50,902 bases of DNA, from contig CAMBRQ010000017.1 of assembly GCA_945870325.1 (NCBI GenBank), forward strand, positions 1 to 50,902. Reading direction: 5' to 3'. The first letter of the stretch is position 1. Every line of letters begins with the position of its first letter. This document shows, one piece after another, positions 43,454-50,902 of the stretch. The translations under genes and the position numbers were made by a program. Source of the stretch: an uncultured Dorea sp. (lineage in GTDB: Bacteria > Bacillota > Clostridia > Lachnospirales > Lachnospiraceae). Under the pieces are notes generated by a model. That model was not told the origin of the DNA, searched no databases, and was given only the letters and a program-made list of their open reading frames with translations.

Positions 43454-44044
43454 ATGGCAATTACTAAGTGTGAACATGGACATTTCTTCGATAGCGGAAA
43501 ATATGACACCTGTCCTTTCTGTAAAAAAGAGCAGCCGAAAGATTCGGATTTCCGCAATCAGGTAACGGTTTCTGCTTACCAGATGACCGGAGAACTCGAA
43601 GGACAGGTGGACAGGGAGACGGTATGGCTTCAGAATGCCGGAAAACGGGTTGGGAATGAGGATGCCAAGACTGTCGGCATCTATTCCAGATTCACCGGCA
43701 ATGATTTTGTGACGGGTTGGCTGGTATGTACGAAAGGTGAAGAACGAGGCAGAGATTACAGGCTTCACTATGGTTTTAACCGCATAGGCAGAGGACTGAT
43801 GATGGATGTCTGTATCTTAGAGGATGAGATGATCTCCAGGAATACACATTGCAGTGTGGTATACGAGCATCGGAGGAATGAATTCTCGCTCGTCCCGGAG
43901 GGCGGATGTCTGACCTATTATCAGGGGGAGATCCTTAAGGAACCGGTGAAACTGAAGAACGGAGATCGATTTGTGATTGGAGAGACGGAACTGGAGTTTA
44001 TTGCATTTTGCAGAGAGGAGATTCGATGGGAAGACGAAAGTTAA
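43454..44044 (+). CDS. Soluble zinc-ribbon plus FHA-like protein (1)
   Basis: The 196-residue protein starts with a zinc ribbon, CEHGHFFDSGKYDTCPFC (Cys6 to Cys23), then a linker, then an FHA-like fold (about 85-190). GWLVCTKGEERGRDYRLHYG and RIGRGLMMDVCI are the FHA opening. The phospho-Thr loop is altered: MISRNTHCSV has an extra residue between Arg and His, and the usual Asn-Gly turn reads YYQGE. The gene at 46612 encodes a relative with the same changes, so this is a subfamily trait. It has no membrane segment. AAAGGAGAGAG precedes the ATG, and it overlaps the VWA gene by 19 bp. Confidence 0.85.
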   Translation: MAITKCEHGHFFDSGKYDTCPFCKKEQPKDSDFRNQVTVSAYQMTGELEGQVDRETVWLQNAGKRVGNEDAKTVGIYSRFTGNDFVTGWLVCTKGEERGRDYRLHYGFNRIGRGLMMDVCILEDEMISRNTHCSVVYEHRRNEFSLVPEGGCLTYYQGEILKEPVKLKNGDRFVIGETELEFIAFCREEIRWEDES

Positions 44045-45771
44045 AAAAGATAATGACAGTGCTTCTGTCTATATTCTGTCTCCTTGGTACACTGATTCCT
44101 GATTGGACAAGCAATGCGGCAGATAACAGTCTTTCACTGGAACAGGCATATATATGTCTGCCACAGATACGTATCTATGTAAACGGGGCAGAGAATTATG
44201 GAGAACTGGACCCGGAGCAGATAGAGGTCTACCGGGGAGAGACGCAGTTGTCTCTTGCGGGAATTCAGAAATTCTCAGATCTGGACGAGGGGATTGCTTA
44301 TTACATATTGTTGGATATTTCAGGATCGATCAGGGATTCTTATTTTACAGATATTAAGAGCGCGCTGCAGACATTTCATAGCGAATTGTCAGAGAAGGAT
44401 CAGATGGTTTTGATTACATTTGGTGAAAATGTAACCGTTCAGTTGACAGGAGAAGAATCTAAGGAAGAGGCGGCGGCTAAGATTGCCGGGCTGAATAACA
44501 GAGATGATCAGACATTATTGTTTGAAGCATTGGCGCAGGCAGGAGATATGGCATCTGCCTTGTCTAATCAGGAGTATAAACGCAAGGCGGCGATTGTGAT
44601 CAGCGATGGAGAGGATATTGCCAAAGGAAAGTCTACGAAGGATGAGGCTTTGAAGGAACTAAAGTCTCAGGGACTTCCGGTTTATGCTATGGCAGTCGAT
44701 TATGAAGAGAATCAGATTATTGATAGTTTTGGTGAATTTGCAAGGAATACAGGCGGCAGCCTTCATATCTTCGGTCAGGGAGGTGTGCTGGAAGGGCTGC
44801 AAAGTATCCGGAGCCGATTGCAAAGCAGCGATGTTTTATTGTTGGAGAGTGACAGTAACAATGCCAGTCAGTCAATGGAGACTCTGACGGTTCAGTTTGA
44901 TCAGTGGAACCTGACGAAGACGATTGAAACGGGATTCTATAACTGGCAGGCTGATGAAGAGGTACCTCAGATTACAGGAATTGAACAGGATGGGAGTAAC
45001 AAGTTAAAAGTAACGTTCAGCGAATCGGTATCCGGCGGAGAGAATGTTACGAACTATCAGTTGAAAGATACAGCGGATGGAACAGTGTATACTCCGGTAT
45101 CGATAGAAGATGGAGAAAACAACTGCAAGATATTAACTTTTGAGGAAGAATTCTATACAGGAGATTATACCTTAGTTACAGTAAATATTACGGATGTATC
45201 CATGGAGAAGAATCTGGTGGAAGAAGGTGGGGACATATCTCTTGAAGGACGGATGAAAGAGTCCAAAGCAGTGATATTCTTAAGAAACCATGGATATCTG
45301 ATTGCGGCAGCAGTGGTATTGCTGTTATTAGCAGTGATTCTTCTGATTTATCAGAAGATAAAGAAGAATAAGGGTGTTGTAGTACTCGATGATAAGATGA
45401 TCATGGCATCTAATATAGATGTGAAACGCCATGTGGCAATGGAACAGAAAAAGCAGCAGGGAGTGATATTAATCTTTACCATGCACACGCAGGGGCGGTA
45501 TCCGGCCAAGATGGAGGTTCCGTTAAATAGCAGTCTGATTGCAGGACGTTCGGATATCTGTGATGTGTATTTTGATGATGAGCAGATGTCCAGACAGCAT
45601 TTTGCGCTGGAATATGAAGAAGGAACAGTTTCTATTATGGATCTGGATACCACCAATGGGACGATGGTAAATGGTGTCCGTATTCAAACTAAACGTAAAC
45701 TTGATAAGAAAGATAGAATATGTGCCGGAACGGTAGAGATGACGATAGATTGGAGGGAGTGCGATTGTTAG
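44026..45771 (+). CDS. Exported VWA domain - TM - cytoplasmic FHA protein
   Basis: This 581-residue protein starts at the ATG at 44026 behind GAGAGGAGA; an ATG at 44008 is less suited. A signal peptide (1-30, ending SNAAD) leads to an extracellular von Willebrand A domain (about 85-265) with a complete MIDAS: DISGSI, Thr in DDQTLLFEAL, and ISDGED. A beta-sandwich-like region follows (about 300-405, TFSESVSGGENVTNYQLKD). One transmembrane helix (about 420-445) connects to a cytoplasmic FHA domain (about 500-575) with all key residues: AGRSDICDV, MSRQHFA, TTNGTMVNG. It links an outside metal-dependent adhesion domain with inside phospho-Thr binding. It overlaps both neighbours. Confidence 0.92.
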   Translation: MGRRKLKKIMTVLLSIFCLLGTLIPDWTSNAADNSLSLEQAYICLPQIRIYVNGAENYGELDPEQIEVYRGETQLSLAGIQKFSDLDEGIAYYILLDISGSIRDSYFTDIKSALQTFHSELSEKDQMVLITFGENVTVQLTGEESKEEAAAKIAGLNNRDDQTLLFEALAQAGDMASALSNQEYKRKAAIVISDGEDIAKGKSTKDEALKELKSQGLPVYAMAVDYEENQIIDSFGEFARNTGGSLHIFGQGGVLEGLQSIRSRLQSSDVLLLESDSNNASQSMETLTVQFDQWNLTKTIETGFYNWQADEEVPQITGIEQDGSNKLKVTFSESVSGGENVTNYQLKDTADGTVYTPVSIEDGENNCKILTFEEEFYTGDYTLVTVNITDVSMEKNLVEEGGDISLEGRMKESKAVIFLRNHGYLIAAAVVLLLLAVILLIYQKIKKNKGVVVLDDKMIMASNIDVKRHVAMEQKKQQGVILIFTMHTQGRYPAKMEVPLNSSLIAGRSDICDVYFDDEQMSRQHFALEYEEGTVSIMDLDTTNGTMVNGVRIQTKRKLDKKDRICAGTVEMTIDWRECDC

Positions 45772-46631
45772 AAGAGATGCAGACGACGCTGCAGTTATAT
45801 CCACAGGAGTCTTTACCTGAGACGATACGGATATCAGCAGCGACGATCCGTGGAACCCGGGAATATCAAGAAGACAGTATGCGTTATCTTGGTACGCCGC
45901 AAGGTGTTCTCGGTGTAGTGTGCGATGGCATGGGAGGAAAGACAAAAGGCGGGCTGGCGAGCGCCTGTGCGATGGAGACATTGTTGGAATATTATCAGGA
46001 AGAGCCCAAACCGTTGAAAGACCCACGGCGCTTTTATGAGCAGGCGGTTTCGCTGATGGATAGGAAGGTTGCGCGGCTGAAGGATGAAGAGGGCAATTAT
46101 CTGGACAGTGGAACGACTGTGGTGTCGGTAATGATTGAAGAAAATCAGATGCATTTTATGTCGGTGGGAGATAGCAAGATCTATTTAATCCGGGAGAATT
46201 GCATTTACGCATTAACCAGGGAACATAATTATAAATTGCTGTTGGATGAATCTTTACGGGAGAGTGCAATAACTTATGAAGAATATGAACGGGAACTGGC
46301 GAAGGGAGATGCGCTTATCAGTTACCTTGGAATGAACGGCATTAAAGTGATGGATATCAATTTCCAGCCACTTATGCTAGAGGATGGCGATGTAATTATA
46401 TTGTGTAGCGACGGATTATATAAGGCTTTGACAGAGGAACAGATTGTAAATATCGTGGAGGCCTGCCAGGAGGAATTCACAGAGACGGCGGGAATCATTG
46501 TGCAGACAATATTGAATTATGTACCACATGCCCTGGATAACACATCTGTCCTGTGTTTTAAATACATAGAAGCAAAAGAAATGAATAGAACAGAAAAGGG
46601 AGGAAATAATAATGAATCTTCAGAAATGTAA
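45765..46631 (+). CDS. PP2C family protein phosphatase (2)
   Basis: The phosphatase is 288 residues if started at TTG 45765, which has GGAGGGAG at best spacing; ATG 45777 is the alternative. PP2C motifs: RGTREYQEDSM, GVVCDGMGGKTKGG, DSGTTVVSVMI, VGDSKIYLIRE, LCSDGLYKALTEEQ and LDNTSVL. It differs clearly from the phosphatase at 37771, so it is not a recent duplicate. It overlaps the VWA gene by 7 bp at its start and the next FHA gene by 20 bp at its end. It should reverse the activity of one or both kinases. Confidence 0.92.
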   Translation: MLEEMQTTLQLYPQESLPETIRISAATIRGTREYQEDSMRYLGTPQGVLGVVCDGMGGKTKGGLASACAMETLLEYYQEEPKPLKDPRRFYEQAVSLMDRKVARLKDEEGNYLDSGTTVVSVMIEENQMHFMSVGDSKIYLIRENCIYALTREHNYKLLLDESLRESAITYEEYERELAKGDALISYLGMNGIKVMDINFQPLMLEDGDVIILCSDGLYKALTEEQIVNIVEACQEEFTETAGIIVQTILNYVPHALDNTSVLCFKYIEAKEMNRTEKGGNNNESSEM

Positions 46632-47325
46632 CAATGGACACTTTTATGATACCGATAAGTATTCCCAATGCCCACATTGCGCAAAAAGTGCAAGCGGAGC
46701 ACAGGATATGGTCACGGAGGCACTGAATCCTGCAGGTACAGTGTACACAGAGATGAAGAACGGAGCATCAGCGGCGCAGGCAGCAACCGAACCGGTCTAT
46801 CAGAATGCAGGGACAGCATCTTCCGTGCCGGCATCCGAAGCATATCAGGAAACACCTGTGGCGCAAAATGTCTCACAGGCGTCAGTGGCCCCGAAGATTA
46901 ATCCGAATATTTTCGAAGTCAAGACAGAGGAGAATCACACGGTAGGATATTATTCAAGAGTGATAGGAACAGAGCCTGTTGTGGGATGGCTGGTTTGTAC
47001 GGAAGGAGAGTATTTTGGTGAAAGTTTCAAATTAAAATCCGGCAGAAACTTCATCGGACGTTCTTCCGGCATGGATGTTGTGTTAAGCGCAGATATGAGT
47101 GTGTCCAGAAGTAAACATGCGATTATTGTTTATGAGCCAAGGAAACGTCTCTTCATTGCACAGCCGGGAGAATCCAGAGAGTTATTCTATCTGAATGATG
47201 ACGTGGTTCTTTCCAATATGGAAATGCACGCCTATGATACGATTACAATAGGAACAACGAAGCTTATGCTGATTCCATGTTGTGGAGAGAAGTTCAGTTG
47301 GGATGATCTGAAGAAAGAGAATTGA
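46612..47325 (+). CDS. Soluble zinc-ribbon plus FHA-like protein (2)
   Basis: This 237-residue protein is a relative of the one at 43454. It has the zinc ribbon CNNGHFYDTDKYSQCPHC (Cys6 to Cys23), then an Ala/Ser/Thr/Pro-rich linker (about 28-95) that could be flexible and phosphorylated, then the FHA-like region (about 105-235): VGYYSRVIGTEPVVGWLVC, FIGRSSGMDVV, VSRSKHAIIVYE. The Arg-x-x-His spacing again has one extra residue and no Asn-Gly turn is clear. GGGAGGAAATAAT precedes the ATG. It overlaps the PP2C gene, suggesting coupled synthesis. A cytoplasmic adaptor role is inferred. Confidence 0.86.
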   Translation: MNLQKCNNGHFYDTDKYSQCPHCAKSASGAQDMVTEALNPAGTVYTEMKNGASAAQAATEPVYQNAGTASSVPASEAYQETPVAQNVSQASVAPKINPNIFEVKTEENHTVGYYSRVIGTEPVVGWLVCTEGEYFGESFKLKSGRNFIGRSSGMDVVLSADMSVSRSKHAIIVYEPRKRLFIAQPGESRELFYLNDDVVLSNMEMHAYDTITIGTTKLMLIPCCGEKFSWDDLKKEN

Positions 47326-47333
47326 GGAATGTG

Positions 47334-48569
47334 ATGGAGAAAGGAATGAAAGTGCTTCTGTCATTAGCGGCAATCCTATGTGCGGGAGTGATAATTACAA
47401 CCGGTCTGGCAGATATTAACGTACAGAGTCCCACTTCTGATTCAAAGAGTTCAAAGCGTCAGTCTGTTCAAAGTGAAAAAGAGTCAGAAATAGATACAGA
47501 AGCTATCGAACTTGAGAAAGTCGAACTCAGAATCTATGAAAATACCATTCAGCCGGATACCTCAAGCGGAACATTTTTGCAAAGTAAACTTGTAGAACAT
47601 GACGGGAAATTGTATTACAGTTTTGGAAATACTTGTGTGATAGAGATGAATCTGGATGGAAGTAATAAGAGAGAAGTGACCGGAGGGATTGATGACAAGA
47701 CAGATTATCTGCTGGTCACGGATCAGTACATCTATGTAAGATGTGACGATTATAATATCAAACAGTATACGTTTGATGGAGAATTCGTGGGGACAATTGG
47801 GCAGGTATTAAACTGGGGTGTGGTCTGCGACTGGTATTTTCATGATGGCTGCCTGTATTTTCAGGGGATGAATAACGATGATGAATGGTATAGAGGATTA
47901 TTTAGAATTCATACAGGAGATGGTGATTATCCGGAATGTGTAACGGAAAATTGTTGTAATTATGATGCGCAAATATATTTTTATGAAGATACTATCTACT
48001 TTTTTGACAGGGATATGAATTATTGCAGCATCAAGGAGAATGGAAGTGGAGAAACCATCCTACGGGAATGTGAAGGAGAACTTCTGGATAGTTATACTTT
48101 TGAAGGTGCGGAGACAGCAGTACTTTTAAATGGAGCCTATGCGGGAAATTGGCTGTATTATTGTAAGAAAGATGAAAAAACATATAGTAAACTGAATCTT
48201 GAAACGATGGAAGAAGAATCAACATCCTGGAAGAGTCCGGACAAAGGAAAGATAGGAACCTTGATTGGGGAGGATACCATTTCATATAGGACGATTGAAG
48301 ATAAGGGGAATTATATTAAAGGTTATCAGATTTCTACAGATAAAGAGAACACGCTGAAGGAATATATAACAAAACTTCCAAGTGGACTTATGGAAGCACA
48401 GAACTGTCAGCTTTTCCGTGTTCCGGGAGCGACCAGAATCTATTATACAGTAGAAATAGAAGGTACCTTAGAGGCTTATTCTGTTTCTGCGGATGGCAGA
48501 GAAGAAGAAAAACTGGATGCACTAGCAGAGGATGTTCCGGCATATATACCTGAAGCATGGTATCAATAG
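47334..48569 (+). CDS. Membrane-anchored DUF5050-like beta-propeller protein
   Basis: The protein is 411 residues from the ATG at 47334 (TGAGGAATGTG upstream); TTG 47322 and ATG 47346 are alternatives. One N-terminal hydrophobic segment (about 5-27, MKVLLSLAAILCAGVIITTG) resembles that of the S8 protease here. A Ser/Lys/Glu-rich linker follows. The rest is repeated beta strands of the kind in DUF5050 proteins: DGKLYYSFGNTCVIEMNLDG, DQYIYVRCDDYNIKQYTFDG, NWLYYCKKDEKTYSKLNLE. These look like propeller blades outside the membrane. No catalytic residues. It is the last intact gene of the island operon. Confidence 0.8.
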   Translation: MEKGMKVLLSLAAILCAGVIITTGLADINVQSPTSDSKSSKRQSVQSEKESEIDTEAIELEKVELRIYENTIQPDTSSGTFLQSKLVEHDGKLYYSFGNTCVIEMNLDGSNKREVTGGIDDKTDYLLVTDQYIYVRCDDYNIKQYTFDGEFVGTIGQVLNWGVVCDWYFHDGCLYFQGMNNDDEWYRGLFRIHTGDGDYPECVTENCCNYDAQIYFYEDTIYFFDRDMNYCSIKENGSGETILRECEGELLDSYTFEGAETAVLLNGAYAGNWLYYCKKDEKTYSKLNLETMEEESTSWKSPDKGKIGTLIGEDTISYRTIEDKGNYIKGYQISTDKENTLKEYITKLPSGLMEAQNCQLFRVPGATRIYYTVEIEGTLEAYSVSADGREEEKLDALAEDVPAYIPEAWYQ

Positions 48570-48623
48570 GAATGAAGAACCAGAAAACAGGAATATGAAT
48601 CAGGAATGAAAAAGGGGAACAGC

Positions 48624-48835
48624 ATGGTTGATGTAGAATACTTGTGTAAGGGCTGTATGAGGCAGTTGGAAAAACAGAATATGCCCCGTATGATGGCATA
48701 GAGATTCCTGCCTGTGAGATATATCCAATCGGCAGTGGACAAGCGGTCATTAACTATTGTGATTATACTTTCGATGAAATCTTCCATATGCCGGAGGATA
48801 GCGCAGATAAGGGGACGCTTGAATTTACAGATTAA
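48624..48835 (+). pseudogene. Decayed zinc-ribbon ORF
   Basis: An ATG at 48624 with AAAGGGGAAC upstream begins MVDVEYLCKGCMRQLEKQ, an opening like the kinases' LLCLGCMEEL zinc ribbon, but stops at 48701 after 25 codons. The coding pattern continues in another frame up to TAA at 48833, reading GIEIPACEIYPIGSGQAV and DYTFDEIFHMPEDSAD. A third frame between them gives ICPV, fitting a second Cys pair. At least one frameshift and probably a small deletion have occurred. It may be the remnant of another zinc-ribbon component of the island. Confidence 0.5.
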
Positions 48836-48840
48836 CAGTA

Positions 48841-48890
48841 AAAGAAAGACGTTATCATGTAGATGTGTTGACATGATGACGTCTTTCTTT
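48841..48890. terminator. Strong, probably bidirectional terminator
   Basis: AAAGAAAGACGT (48841-48852) and ACGTCTTTCTTT (48879-48890) are perfectly complementary, and the stem extends inward through ATCATGT/ACATGAT. It lies between convergent operons and has T-rich ends both ways. Confidence 0.85.
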
Positions 48891-48942
48891 ATATGTTGCA
48901 AAAGCATCCGGAGAGAGCGGCCTGTTGCAAGTCTTCTGGGTA

Positions 48943-49749
48943 TTATTTGATCTCAAATGATTCCGGCTTGTTTCCAAAGAAAATCTTGCATGGAAGTGTT
49001 ACTTCCGTCGGATTATGCGGTTTCAGCCTGGTTCCATCTGACAGGTAGGTGCCATTCGTAGAAGTATCCTGCAAAATTGCGGTATTAGAATTGGGCTTGC
49101 AGATAATAGAACAATGCTGTCGACTAATGCTTTTGTCATTAAAGACCAGATTGCAGAACTTTGGATCGGTACCAAGGATAATCTTGTCGCCGGATTTTAT
49201 ATTAAGAACAGCTCCAGTATATTCGCCGCCGGTGCATGAAAGAGTTATTTTTGGTAGGCAAGGAGAAGCAGAGGGTTTGGGGTGGCGTTTTCTCTTTGAA
49301 GGAGCGGTCTTTGCTGTTGGAGGAACAACGCCCGCCACAGATCTTCGCTCTTCTTTAATCGTTTTCACTCCCTTAAATACACCTTTGATCCATCCAATTG
49401 TAAGACCAAATCCGATGGATAACATAATCAGTGGAAATGTCATTATACTCATATGTTCATCTCTGCGAAGCATTTTCTTGATCCAGAGCCAGAAAGTAAT
49501 CTCGCCGGCTACAGCGGCCCCTTTTAGGGTTGACCGATACATATCCCGCAGGCCAAAGCAGATTCCAAATCCATACAGGGCGCCGACTACAGTAAATTCA
49601 ATAATAATTAAGAGCATTTCTGAAAAAGAGGATTTTAAAGCTATTGAGAAAATAATACTGCCGATAAACATAATGATTGCGCCAATTGCGGTATATTTTC
49701 GTGCCTTTCGTTCAATAGGTCCGGGTTGGTTCTGTGCATAATTTTTCAT
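48943..49749 (-). CDS. Membrane protein with C-terminal FHA domain (2)
   Basis: The 268-residue protein has about four transmembrane helices (20-40, 46-66, 76-92, 102-122), then a basic linker with Pro/Lys (KRKRHPKPSASP). A cytoplasmic FHA domain spans about 185-265: ILGTDPKFCNLVF, ISRQHCSII, DTSTNGTYLSDG. The Arg normally after the first Gly is Thr here, so phosphate contact may be weaker. The layout resembles the FHA protein at 36899. It is the second gene of a minus-strand operon converging on the island, after a polytopic protein. AAAGGAA lies before the start. Confidence 0.88.
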   Translation of the reverse strand: MKNYAQNQPGPIERKARKYTAIGAIIMFIGSIIFSIALKSSFSEMLLIIIEFTVVGALYGFGICFGLRDMYRSTLKGAAVAGEITFWLWIKKMLRRDEHMSIMTFPLIMLSIGFGLTIGWIKGVFKGVKTIKEERRSVAGVVPPTAKTAPSKRKRHPKPSASPCLPKITLSCTGGEYTGAVLNIKSGDKIILGTDPKFCNLVFNDKSISRQHCSIICKPNSNTAILQDTSTNGTYLSDGTRLKPHNPTEVTLPCKIFFGNKPESFEIK

Positions 49750-49808
49750 AATAAATAATATTCCTTTCTTTTTTATTCTGATATGTATCTGTTAACGATG
49801 TTCTTACG

Positions 49809-50426
49809 TTAATCGTAATAATAAACGGCGCGTTTGCCGGAAAATGCAGCGACATACAATAGTAAAAATGGGAAAATAATAATCGCTATGCCAAACGAAA
49901 TCCCACACATTATAACTGCTAGCCAGACGACGCCGGAGAATAGTTCGTATATGGATAACAACAGACCTTTTAGGATTCCATTTGCCGCAATATTTTCTGC
50001 AAATAATGCCATACACATTCTAAAACAGAACGAAAGCATTCCGAATAATATAACCAATACAAAGATCAGCACTGCGAGTAAAATGATAAGATACAGCGCC
50101 TTGTCCAGATGGCGAAGCATCATAAGGAGCAGTTGGGGGTTGAAATAGGAAAATGGTTCGATCATTGTATCCCGGTTTATGTATAAGGCGATTATACTTC
50201 CGAGTAAGAATAATGCACACCCTGAGCAGATTGCTTTGATTCCGATGGTATTTACTATCTGTAATTGTTTAGTAGCTCTTCCGATAATAATAACGATGGC
50301 CATGATGGTATAGACTACAATGGAATAAATAGCAATTTTGGCAATCTGTGCAGCCAACGGAACTTCGATTCCGATATTCAGATTCAATAATCCTGTGGTT
50401 AGAGCATCTATATATTCTGCAAACAT
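49809..50426 (-). CDS. Polytopic membrane protein of unknown function
   Basis: This 205-residue protein is very hydrophobic, with about five helices: around residues 27-48, 62-82, 110-135, 160-180 and 178-195. It has no motif I recognise. AGGAGGAAATATAT precedes the ATG, giving a sound start. A consensus promoter lies upstream at 50545-50517. It is followed after 59 bp by the FHA membrane protein, so the two probably act together. It could be an integral partner for FHA-dependent complexes; no enzymatic or transport role can be assigned. Confidence 0.75.
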   Translation of the reverse strand: MFAEYIDALTTGLLNLNIGIEVPLAAQIAKIAIYSIVVYTIMAIVIIIGRATKQLQIVNTIGIKAICSGCALFLLGSIIALYINRDTMIEPFSYFNPQLLLMMLRHLDKALYLIILLAVLIFVLVILFGMLSFCFRMCMALFAENIAANGILKGLLLSIYELFSGVVWLAVIMCGISFGIAIIIFPFLLLYVAAFSGKRAVYYYD

Positions 50427-50516
50427 ATATATTTCCTCCTGAAAATGTTAATAATAAAAGTTTAAATGATTCTTGCTGTAGTTAAGTATAGCAAAGGAAA
50501 ATGCTGAAAAAACGAA

Positions 50517-50545
50517 ATTGTAGATTTTGTAAGTAGTTTTGTCAA
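50517..50545 (-). promoter_or_regulatory. Sigma-A promoter of the minus-strand FHA operon
   Basis: On the minus strand TTGACA (50545-50540) and TACAAT (50522-50517) have a 17-bp spacer, about 90 bp before the start at 50426. Confidence 0.75.
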
Positions 50546-50608
50546 AATTGTAGAGACAGACCATAAATTGCGTGAATTGCGCAAATAAAATAAAAAATAA
50601 AAATAATA

Positions 50609-50638
50609 TTGACAATTCCAGACATTATGTGATATTCT
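50609..50638 (+). promoter_or_regulatory. Tandem rrn-type promoter P1
   Basis: TTGACA (50609-50614) and TATTCT (50633-50638), 18-bp spacer, followed by ATGGCTGAC. It is the first of three similar units. Confidence 0.7.
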
Positions 50639-50723
50639 AACATGGCTGACGCAAGAGACATCAAGTGTTGCTAAATCAGGAAAGCGATCAGGAAAGCGTC
50701 AGTAAAAAAGATTAAAATAATTG

Positions 50724-50752
50724 TTGACAAGAAACGACAAGTATGATAATCT
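50724..50752 (+). promoter_or_regulatory. Tandem rrn-type promoter P2
   Basis: TTGACA (50724-50729) and TAATCT (50747-50752), 17-bp spacer, then ATATGGCTGTCGG. Nearly the same as P3. Confidence 0.8.
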
Positions 50753-50817
50753 AATATGGCTGTCGGTTGAACGGTGATTCGTAAAAGACAACAGCAAAAA
50801 TAAATTAAAAAAAGTTG

Positions 50818-50846
50818 TTGACAAACGACAAAACATGTGGTAATCT
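50818..50846 (+). promoter_or_regulatory. Tandem rrn-type promoter P3
   Basis: TTGACA (50818-50823) and TAATCT (50841-50846), 17-bp spacer, then ATATGGCTGTCGA. The AT-rich tract just before it suits an UP element. Confidence 0.8.
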
Positions 50847-50902
50847 GATATGGCTGTCGAAAATGGCAACAACAAAGAACCTTGATAATTAAACAATAGA
50901 CA
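50847..50902 (+). other. Probable rRNA operon leader (operon lies beyond the window)
   Basis: After the three promoters the sequence reads AAAGAACCTTGATAATTAAA near the window end, like the leader often found just upstream of 16S rRNA in Clostridia. No part of 16S itself is present. Confidence 0.6.

Noticed and set aside
33036..50426. Type VII or type VI secretion system
   Set aside because: Kinase, PP2C, FHA and subtilase genes recall these systems, but no FtsK/SpoIIIE-type ATPase, WXG100, sheath or baseplate gene is present in the window.

Overview
The window is about 51 kb of a low-to-moderate GC Gram-positive chromosome. It most resembles a spore-forming, anaerobic gut member of the Lachnospiraceae (Clostridia). 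Evidence for this is an alpha/beta-type small acid-soluble spore protein, FtsEX next to a PucR-type regulator, VanZ and DUF6142-like genes, Firmicutes-style AGGAGG ribosome sites, PyrK/PyrDB (NAD-linked) dihydroorotate dehydrogenase, and kinases with the Clostridial EYFP / HRDISPEN motifs. No database search was possible; all assignments come from reading motifs.

Layout. 1-3800: a long structured hairpin repeat (copy A), an Rpn/PD-(D/E)XK nuclease gene, then a PadR - HAAS(DUF1700) - DUF4097 - PspC envelope-stress style operon behind a consensus promoter. 3900-10170: a spore protein, a divergent WecG/TagA-like protein, then a cell-envelope operon (PucR-type regulator, FtsE, FtsX, coiled-coil M23 peptidase, S41 C-terminal protease). 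10240-16310: pyrimidine genes pyrC, pyrF, pyrK, pyrD, then a DUF3990/DUF3791 toxin-antitoxin-like pair, then pyrE. 16326-23000: small membrane proteins, VanZ, a large M29-type aminopeptidase and the purine run purE-purM-purN-purD. 22983-24043 has no convincing gene; it holds two more copies of the structured hairpin family. 24044-31210: RpiR-type regulator divergent from alanine dehydrogenase, a YtrA-type GntR regulator abutting clpC, a small beta-rich protein and radA. 31245-32699 (minus): an XRE-type regulator broken by one in-frame ochre codon.

33036-50426 is the accessory highlight: a eukaryotic-like phospho-signalling island. In order it encodes an orphan LytTR response regulator, a secreted subtilase, a membrane FHA protein, a PP2C phosphatase, two paralogous transmembrane Ser/Thr kinases with different extracytoplasmic sensors (one an apparently circularly permuted family-3 solute-binding domain, one WG repeats), a zinc-ribbon FHA protein, a VWA-TM-FHA protein, a second PP2C, a second zinc-ribbon FHA protein, a membrane-anchored propeller-like protein and a decayed zinc-ribbon ORF. 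A convergent two-gene operon supplies one more FHA membrane protein and a polytopic membrane protein. Several genes overlap, which implies translational coupling. The plausible logic is extracellular sensing -> Thr phosphorylation -> FHA recruitment, reset by PP2C, with a protease and a VWA protein outside the membrane as possible effectors. The output is unknown.

The window ends in three tandem strong promoters with a leader that looks like the start of an rRNA operon just beyond 50902.
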